Of a stretch of 64,000 nt of DNA, positions 56,870 through 64,000 are shown piece by piece; the first letter of the stretch is position 1, and each line of letters starts with the position of its first letter. The stretch comes from Ligula intestinalis (lineage: Eukaryota > Platyhelminthes > Cestoda > Diphyllobothriidea > Diphyllobothriidae), in NCBI GenBank assembly GCA_036362985.1, contig JAYGXS010000010.1, positions 8,641,866 to 8,705,865 on the forward strand. Direction: 5' to 3'. The notes under the pieces are model-generated. The model had not been told where the DNA came from. It saw only the letters and a program-made list of their open reading frames with translations, and did no database searches. Made by a program: the position numbers and the translations under genes.

Positions 56870-59370
56870 GTAAGCTCCCCTTCGCTCTTTAAAATTATTA
56901 TTTATATCCAGTTTGTTTGTAATACATGTCAATGTCAACTTTTTGGTGATCTCCGTCGGTAGGGAGATCGTAATTTGGTAAAGTTAGCACAACTTACATC
57001 CTTTCTAGAATTTGTGATACTTTGATTGCCGCCCCAGTCGTTTGGAACAATATGGACCTCACCGGATCATAAGGCACCCGTTTAGTCGCTGTTTCAAGAA
57101 GACATTTGCCGTTTTTTCCGTATTTGATAGGTGGGCTTTTGTGTTTTCTAGAGGAAGTAAAGTAACTTCCACCTCCTCTTCTTTTTCCGAGTTCATATGC
57201 GAAAGTCCACATCGCCGTTATGCAGTTGGCGGTGATGGTGTTTTTTAACTAGGTCTCTTAGACCGACAGCGTCTGCCAGGATAGCTTTTCTCCATTACTA
57301 TAGCGCACCAGTCACCAGAAAGGTTAGAGGCAAGCAGACCGGTTGAAAATCTCTGCCGATTTTCGCCAATGTTTTGGTTGCTGAATCAGAGGCAAACTGA
57401 AAGCCGTAAGAGTCACATTCGGACCAATTTTATTAGACTCGAAAGGTAGGTCTAGAGCCGTTGAACCGCGCAGATTACAAATAAAGTTCGGCAAGCAGTA
57501 AGGGAAAAAGAGGGGAAACATGATGGTATACACAGTTCTGTGGAAACAGGTTCGTTTGCCTCATGGTTCTAATTGCTACTTCTGAGGTTTTAGTAATACA
57601 TTTCTTGTAGAAAAACGGCACAGAACCTTAGCCTGTCTTCAAGCCATGCATGAACTAGTGTCTAAATTTGGCAAAGAAGCCGTAATGGTAACCTTTTTGG
57701 ACGTGGCTGGACATCAACCTTAAAAACGGATTATTTACTCTAGTCCCAGGAAGCAGCCGCAAAGAAGGCACCATGGCTGAATAACTTTATTGTTCTAGTG
57801 ATCGTGACTCGTTTTTCGTGACAGAAGAACCTCGTAAACTGCATCGGAATCGTGACTTGACTACCATTAGTTACCATTAAGGCTCAATCGATGTCCAACA
57901 TAATTCTGAAATCTCGAGCTAATATGTTAAAGAGGTGAGGCGTCCATCTGGGAGTTCAGGTCTTAGTGGAGACCAGGCCGTCTTACGTGATCACTGCCGG
58001 ATAAGTTGGTTGGATTTTTCTACGATCCACCTGTCCTGGTTGGATTTGTTGAGAGTTAGTGGGGCAGTTTGCTGCCCACTAGCACCTAGACTGACTGCTT
58101 GCACGCGCCTGTCTGTCTGATGAGCACTGACAACACTGTACCGAGGAGGGCGTGCTGGTGACTTGGGTCTGAATTCATTTGTAGTAACACAGACTTTTGC
58201 ACACCTTCCTACACTCTGCGTGTTCCACTGGCAACACTACCTTCTAAGGACTGGGAATGGAGGAGGACGCGGTGACCGAAAAAGCTAAATCTTGTGTTTA
58301 CAAACGCCGCACACTAACTGGAACTTAAATAAAGCAGTCAATAACCTACCTCTCACCTAAGAAGGGGAACAAAGTTATATTGCCAGTTTAACAATGTCCA
58401 AGTCAGGGCTTTTATTGGGTCATGTTAGTTTAAAGGCTCATTTATTTGTACTGATGTCCGTCAGGAAAAGTCACAAAATGCGTACGTCAACACCACTCTC
58501 GCCATCTTCCTGGCACACTTCGGCACAACTGACGTGTCCGAGTCTCTTAGCCAACTGATGCTGAAATTTGGGTGAGGTACTAACATGTATTTCCACTGAT
58601 TGAACCCAGTGCAAGGTCTCCTGTAGTAGTGCACTCGTGGCGAGAAGGCTTTTATGGGGTGCGGAAAAGTTTACGGCAGGTTAAGGACTCTGAGCAAGAA
58701 AAAGACTGAAAATAGCAATAAAAAAAATAAAATTATTTCCAGACTCCAAAAAGGCCTAAGCAAAAGTGCGCGCAAGGCAAAATATGATGTGTAAGTAGAC
58801 TGTAATCAGGCTAAAAAACACTAGACTTTGCCCCTCAGTCCTAACAATAATTTTAAAACCTTATTCCGAAGGCCTAAGTCCTCACTTTGAACCTAAGCTA
58901 CACAGTCAACTGCAAGCCATGACCGCTACCATTAAACGATATTCCATAAACGTAAGTCTCAACCTTAACTTCCAACCACATTCCCAAAACTGTACCCCTA
59001 ACCCCTAAAATACTTTCTTACCTCTACATTAGTCCTAAAACCAAACCCCAATCCTACACGTAGACTCCAACCGAAATTTGATTGACTTAGCGCCTACAAA
59101 TGTAAGTTCTCTTACAGTACCAAACAAGTTTATCGTACGCATTGGATCTTCTCCGAAATTTGCTTAGACCTAGCACAGTTCGGTTAATGCGCAGCAGTTT
59201 CCTTATCTTATCCACCGATAATCTGATATGTTTTTAATTTAAAAATATTACTTAAGTGAGGTTGTTATACTGATTATCGTGCAGCTACATCTTAAGATAC
59301 GCCAGTCACGCCAGGGTGCTGCCCTGTGAACGAACTTATTTTTGACTATGTCTGCTATTGCTCTCTGACT
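56870..59370. other. CTNS intron 5, first part
   Basis: No exon is recognised. 58880-59060 is rich in CCTAA/CCCTAA-like units (CCTAACCCCTAAAATAC), again like degenerate telomeric repeats. Short frames only. Confidence 0.4.
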
Positions 59371-59376
59371 ATGTCT

Positions 59377-59410
59377 TTGATGATGAATCCGCGACCGATA
59401 TCGAAACGTC
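59377..59410 (+). ncRNA. Hammerhead-like core, pLTR family A
   Basis: TTGATGA (59377-59383, first base C to T), an ATCC-containing stem II region, GAA (59403-59405), ACGT (59406-59409) and C (59410), then the usual family tail GTCCCAGTGATCGAGTCG. It is probably inactive because of the first-base change. Confidence 0.5.
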
Positions 59411-60269
59411 AGGCGGATAAGCGTATTGTCCCAGTGATCGAGTCGTCTTATTATTTTTGACCGCCCACTAAAAGTACTCGCTGTCAAAAGGGCTACCTAA
59501 ATAGTATTACTTCTTCTCATTTTCTCATTCTGACGCCTTTATGAACTCAAATATCTTCTATAGAAAGCACGCACAAAAATATTCAATCTTGTACTTTTTT
59601 GGTAACGAATTACACCTTCCTCAAATTTTGTACTAAAGGAAAGGAAAAGTTTCGGTTTTAAAACAGTCCCTACCTATGAGCTTTTTTAAGATGGTGAATC
59701 TTTCATTTATAGTACATCGTCTTCTTAGCTTTAATAATGTTGCCAATCATTATTTTCTTCCAGAGCCTCTGCTCAACCGTAACCTTTACCCCACCCATAA
59801 AAGCCTTCTCACAGGCAGTCCAGTATTACAAGGAACTTGATACTGGGTTGCTCAATACGCTTAAATATTAGATCCTCACAAAAATTTCAGCATCAGTCGG
59901 CTAAGAGACTTGTAGGATCTAAGTAGTGGTCGTGCTTAAATCACTACGGTCATTATACCTAATCCCATTTTGGAGGTATAAGGCAGAAGTCACCAGATGA
60001 CGCAGAACCATAGGTTACTGTCTCAGGTAGCAGAGGCCACGACCGAAACCAGGGCTGGTGTTGACTGCGTCCAGTCATGTCTGACAGTCTACCGATTGTG
60101 TCAGAGTGTTGTGAGAGATATGATAGTGACAGTTACTTTTACATGATTGTTAAACCAATTCAAGTCGTTGCATTACCCGAGCGGTGTCGCGCGTAGAGGT
60201 CCATGCTGCATCTGTTAAGGGGGCACGTTCAAGTGGCCACTGAGGAAGCTGTGACTAGTTGGGTATGTC

Positions 60270-62340
60270 TGTGTGCGCACGTGTGTGTGTGTGTGTCCCT
60301 CTCAGGAGGGTGTTGGCCCAGGCTTCATGCAGGGCTGCTCTCATCCTTCTGAGATCCAATGGTCTGTATGCACATGCAATGTTAGTCTTCAGCCAACCAC
60401 GGTCCCTGCGGCCTGGAAGGCGCTGGCACTCTCTCTTTCACCTCTGATTCCCTGTTGGTGACTGCGCTTGCGCTCCCAATGGGTTTCAGGCCCCACTGCA
60501 GGTGCCCGAAAAGCTAGGCGGTCACCATGCGGTGGGGGAGAGAGTGAGGTCGACCTCGGCGCGATTCTTCCCTCACTATAATAAATCTGAATGCGTCTGA
60601 ATCTATCACGGTGCGCTAAAAGCCGTGGCTTGGAGGGTCTGCCAACTGACGGGAAAACTCGGACCCCCTACGTAGCTGCTCCTTCTGTACGCGTGTGTCT
60701 GTGTGTGCGTACGGGAGGAGAGGGAGGACTGAGAGTCAGGCTGCAATGGCTCCCTCTTAATGTGGCCTTTATGGCGCTCCCGCGCAGTCGGGAGCATACC
60801 TAGCGAAATGGCTGTGTCAAGTGTGCGCGTGCTGAGTGTTTATCGCGCCAGCCATCTACACCCTCCCTCATCCCCGGTCTTATTGACTTTGTCTTTACAC
60901 CGGAAACGGAGGTGGGAGTGACGAGCGAGTGGGTAGATTCTGCGCAAGTCTGCCTAAACTCCTGTTTTCCCTCGCGCCAGTTCTCTGCGTTGCTCCTGAT
61001 AGCTGTCGCTTACGTATTGCTTGCCCAGCTCGCCTTTGTGTCAGTTGCGGCTTGCTTCAGCGTTTGCTGCGGCTTGTTGGAGCGCGTGGTGCCCATCGTC
61101 GAAATCGACGGGGGAACTGTCGTCGTGTGTGTGTGTGTGTGAATGTCGGTCAAGCGCTCTAAGTTCAGCGAGTCTGAAGCAGCTGCCTGTGATGATGCAT
61201 GACTTTGAGGCAACGGGCCTTGGAGCTTGAAGGAGCGCAGCACTGTTGGCCGCTGCCACAGACCAAGACGGATCATTAATACAGAGGAAAATAAATGCGA
61301 TGAGAACAATATTCACGTATAATTCGTGGTACTAGAATGTATGCAGAAAGTAGTTTGTAAATGTGGATGTGATAACCGGTAGAGTGAAAAATTATTTTTA
61401 AAGTAAAGCAATGTTTAAAATCTATTGTTTAGGTGTAAACTTTAAAGAGGGCCTATTTGGCTACCAAAAGAGTACCAAAAAGAATCTTTTCGTGTGTAAT
61501 TTCTATAGAGTAGATTTTATCGAGGCATCGAAAATGAGGGAGAAAGGTTATCATGCTCAAGTAAACATTTTTTGCTTTTTTGCGGGCGCACAGAAAGAAG
61601 CTCTTTTAGAAGCCGGAATTCTGACGCGATTTAAATTTCTTTATATAAAACTATACGGTCATCAATGTCATAACCCTACTCAAGAATTATTTTCGAAATG
61701 AAAACGCATTTAGAAATTTCGGTTGACATTTAAAGGGACAAGGAATATACTGTGTGTCTGAAGAGAATATTGTTCCTTTTTCGTCTACTTCAACAACAGT
61801 CAGATAATTTCCGCCGGGTCTCGTGCAGATACACTTGCGACTTTGAGCTACAGCTTGCTTTGTACGACAGGGACACTGAAATCCCACTGCTTCCAAGTAG
61901 GTAGCACTTTAACTTGGTCGGTTCTAGTGCAGGCGTCGTTACCACTGCAACCAAGGAACCCTTATTGTAATGGTACAACTAGTACTGCCTGTCGGACTCT
62001 GAGCTTCTAGCATCTAGCTTTTCTAAGCTATACTCTTTTTCATACATCTAAGTTATATGAGCATAGAAAAGTCTTCGTTTTCAAACATGCTGCTTTTTAA
62101 AGCGACAACGAGCTTTCTTGTAAGCTCTGCTTCCCTTGGGGTTTGTTTGTTTGTTTTCAGCTCCATTTGAAATTTTGTTTTGCTTTTGTCGCCCATACAA
62201 AACCGTATTGTTCCTTTTCCTTCTCTTTTTTGCCATGCTGTTTTGATTCCTCGCACACACACACACACACACGCCATTATATTATGTCTCATCGCCCTCT
62301 TCCTCCGTCCATCCACCACTTATCACCCCCTCATTCTCTT
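60270..62340. repeat. Region with several (GT)n/(CA)n microsatellites
   Basis: GT runs lie near 60279-60297 and 61124-61141, and a CA run at 62255-62272. Short frames overlap them. No exon between CTNS exons 5 and 6 is supported. Confidence 0.7.
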
Positions 62341-62373
62341 TCTTTTCATGTATTCGTCTTTTATTTCGTTTAG

Positions 62374-62544
62374 AGGGGCTCCCAACGGGTTTCAACCGTC
62401 TGTTGGGTGATTCTTTCGATCATGCTGGTCTTCATCGGTATTTCCAGTGTGTTGGCGGGGGTGGGAACAATTAACTGGCTCACCTGTCTCTACTACATCT
62501 CCTACGTGAAACTGGCTATGACCATACTCAAATTTACGCCTCAG
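62374..62544 (+). CDS. CTNS: CTNS exon 6: two transmembrane helices (last exon visible)
   Basis: The acceptor is CTTTTATTTCGTTTAG before 62374 and the donor is CCTCAG/GTAAGC after 62544. The exon is 171 nt, phase 0. It encodes RGSQRVSTVCWVILSIMLVF, IGISSVLAGVGTINWLTCLY and YISYVKLAMTILKFTPQ. RG.QRVS and the S-Y-x-K-L-A-x-T-x-x-K-x-x-P-Q end match cystinosin up to the start of the second PQ-loop. No following exon is visible before 64000, so the gene is cut at the window edge. Confidence 0.93.
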
Positions 62545-62889
62545 GTAAGCCCGCTGTTGCTCTTCTTAACCGTCCTTATTCCCCCATTGTAAGTGAACGT
62601 GTGGTAGACTGGCCATTTTGAGGCCCCACTGGCGCTCATCGGACAGCTAGAGGCTTTTCTCAGCCGGCGTGGAAAACAGGGACTCGAAATAGACCTCGTC
62701 TTCCCCCTGGTGATGTTTCCCACTTCTTCTGCGTCGTTGCGAGGTATCCACGCAGTCACATCTGGTGCAAGGAGAGAGGGAGAGAAAGAGTGTAAGCAAG
62801 AGTTATTAATGGGCAAGCCTACCGACAAGTTGCCAAGGCGATAAGAAATGGTCCTTCCAACTTATCCGATTTTGTCGAGCAGCCCTGCT

Positions 62890-63350
62890 ATAACGTCCAA
62901 CCGATATATGCGTGCCACTTCAGTTGGTTATCGTACTTCACGCTCCAGTAGTTTAATCGCCACTCATATGTTTGCCTGCGTTGTAAAACCTTCAGCCGCA
63001 ATCGACTGGCTTCCACCGATATGGCCTGATTACCTGGATGAATTGTAGAGTTTTTTGCTGCTGTAGCAAATAATCCTTTCGTTTTGAGCATTATCTCTAC
63101 CGTTTGTGCCTTCCATGTGGACCCTTCAACTGCGTCTGCCATTGCGACCGCCAAAATGGCACCTTTGGGAGTTTCAGATTTTCAGTTTCCTTAGAGTGCA
63201 ATTTCTGTGCTCCGTATGGGGTTGTACGCTTAAGGTCAACAGGTATAGACCGAAAGTTGATGTATATATTTGGATCGAACTCCATCAGCCACTGTGGGAT
63301 AACTGCGTAATATCTAAATGCCGCCAACAGGTAGAAAGTATCATAAATTA
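62890..63350. other. CTNS intron 6, repeat-like, no exon
   Basis: GTCAACAGGTATAGACCGAAAG resembles the TATAGGCGTAGACCGTAAG centre of the foldback that follows, so this may be a diverged relative. Frames on both strands show no cystinosin sequence. Confidence 0.4.
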
Positions 63351-63389
63351 ATCTTCTAATTCACCATACTTACATCACATGCACGAGCT

Positions 63390-63870
63390 AAAAACCCATT
63401 CACGTGTTTCGTCGGTATTCTATAGTTGCTTGACACAGCTGTGAAAGATCCGCCTCATCAACGCCCCCCAGCTTTCCCTGTTTGATTTTCGGTTTATATG
63501 TTGGTTTTGAAATTTCGGCATCCTTTGGGGTGCCAAGAAAACAAATTATTTATAAGTTCAGCTCTTAATCTCCTGAGAAATTAATTACTGTTCGCGGTGT
63601 ATATCAGTTTATTTAAGCTCTATAGGCGTAGACCGTAAGTGTAAGGTCTACGCTTATAGAACTTAAATATACTGACATATACCACAAGCAGAAATTAATT
63701 GCTCAGGAGATTAAGAAGCTGAACTTTCAAAACCAGTTTATACTCAGAAAGCAGATAGGGAAAGCTAGGGGACCCACTTATGTGCCGGACCCCTCGCAGC
63801 TGTGTCAAGCAGCGGTAGAATACCGATGAAACGCGTGTCTGGGCCTTTTAGCAAGTACCTAGGCTGTTAG
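63390..63870. mobile_element. 480-bp foldback element family E with hammerhead-like arms
   Basis: The element is nearly palindromic around 63632 (TATAGGCGTAGACC, nine bases, AGGTCTACGCTTATA). The right arm repeats the left in reverse: AGAAATTAATT, GCTTTCCCTGTTTG, CTTGACACAGCTGTG, GGTATTCTA, and ends near AAAAACCCATTCACGTG or its counterpart. Left arm, minus strand: TTGATGA, GGCGG, loop, CCGAC, GAAA, CACGTG. Right arm, plus strand: ACCCA, CTTATGT, GCCGG, loop, CCGAT, GAAA, CGCGTGTC, TGGG. It shares ends with 12715-13075. Confidence 0.7.
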
Positions 63871-64000
63871 TATGGTCAGTTACAACGTAAATTTATTTCT
63901 AAGTTAACGGCCATGAGGTGTCAACCTTCATTTTAAGTATGCTTTCACACGAGACGCTCGTACAGATGAGTTCTGACTACTGATTACCCCGTAGACTGGC

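Larger units (their letters stand above)
30047..62544 (+). other. CTNS: Cystinosin gene locus (3' end outside window)
   Basis: Six exons encode 309 residues of cystinosin, the lysosomal H+/cystine symporter of the PQ-loop family. Exons are 30047-30231, 34616-34825, 44688-44828, 55068-55167, 56743-56862 and 62374-62544. Every junction is GT-AG and the summed length (927 nt) keeps one frame. The protein has a signal peptide, a glycosylated luminal domain with seven N-x-S/T sites, then transmembrane segments with the first PQ-loop. The second PQ-loop, last helices and any lysosomal sorting tail are still to come after 64000. Introns are 4.4, 9.9, 10.2, 1.6 and 5.5 kb, filled with PLEs, SINEs and other repeats. 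TMEM181 lies 6.1 kb upstream on the same strand. Confidence 0.92.

Noticed and set aside
1..64000. CRISPR arrays, bacterial operons, rRNA genes
   Set aside because: None seen; the window is clearly eukaryotic.

Overview
This window is eukaryotic. It has multi-exon genes with GT-AG introns up to about 10 kb, dense retrotransposon debris, microsatellites and tRNA-derived SINEs. The abundance of Penelope-like elements (PLEs) with GIY-YIG domains, the recurrent 'CTGACGTTTCGG' boxes and the large introns suggest a flatworm, most likely a large-genome tapeworm of the Diphyllobothrium/Spirometra type. The lineage call is inference; no search was run.

Two protein-coding genes are supported, both on the + strand. 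The first is the C-terminal half of a TMEM181-like seven-transmembrane protein. Its exons are 7163-7312, 12537-12639, 15441-15701, 22958-23024 and 23893-23938, and the 5' exons lie before the window. The second is a cystinosin gene (CTNS, the H+-coupled lysosomal cystine exporter). It starts at 30047 and has exons 30047-30231, 34616-34825, 44688-44828, 55068-55167, 56743-56862 and 62374-62544; its last exon or exons lie beyond 64000. Splice phases are consistent throughout: 627 nt (208 aa plus stop) for TMEM181 and 927 nt (309 aa) for CTNS.

Almost everything else is mobile DNA. There are degenerate PLE copies near 2.3-3.1, 6.0-7.0, 9.8, 16.3-18.0, 38.1-38.8, 47.1-48.1, 50.3-51.9 and 53.6-54.6 kb. 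Two non-LTR retrotransposon remnants lie at about 10.4-12.0 kb and 18.1-19.1 kb. There are also a Tc1/mariner-type MITE (29.2-29.6 kb), a 29-bp-TIR element (14.3 kb), three tRNA-like SINEs (14.5, 34.3 and 42.1 kb), several 200-1400 bp dispersed repeats and an (ACT)n-rich tract (1-1000).

The most interesting signal is RNA-level. Hammerhead-ribozyme cores (CUGANGA, stem II, GAA, a self-complementary stem III, then H) recur in at least six unrelated-looking repeat classes. In the three SINE copies the stem I helix is rebuilt from different sequences while staying paired, which looks like compensatory covariation. Many PLE-derived repeats are head-to-head foldbacks with a hammerhead core in each arm.
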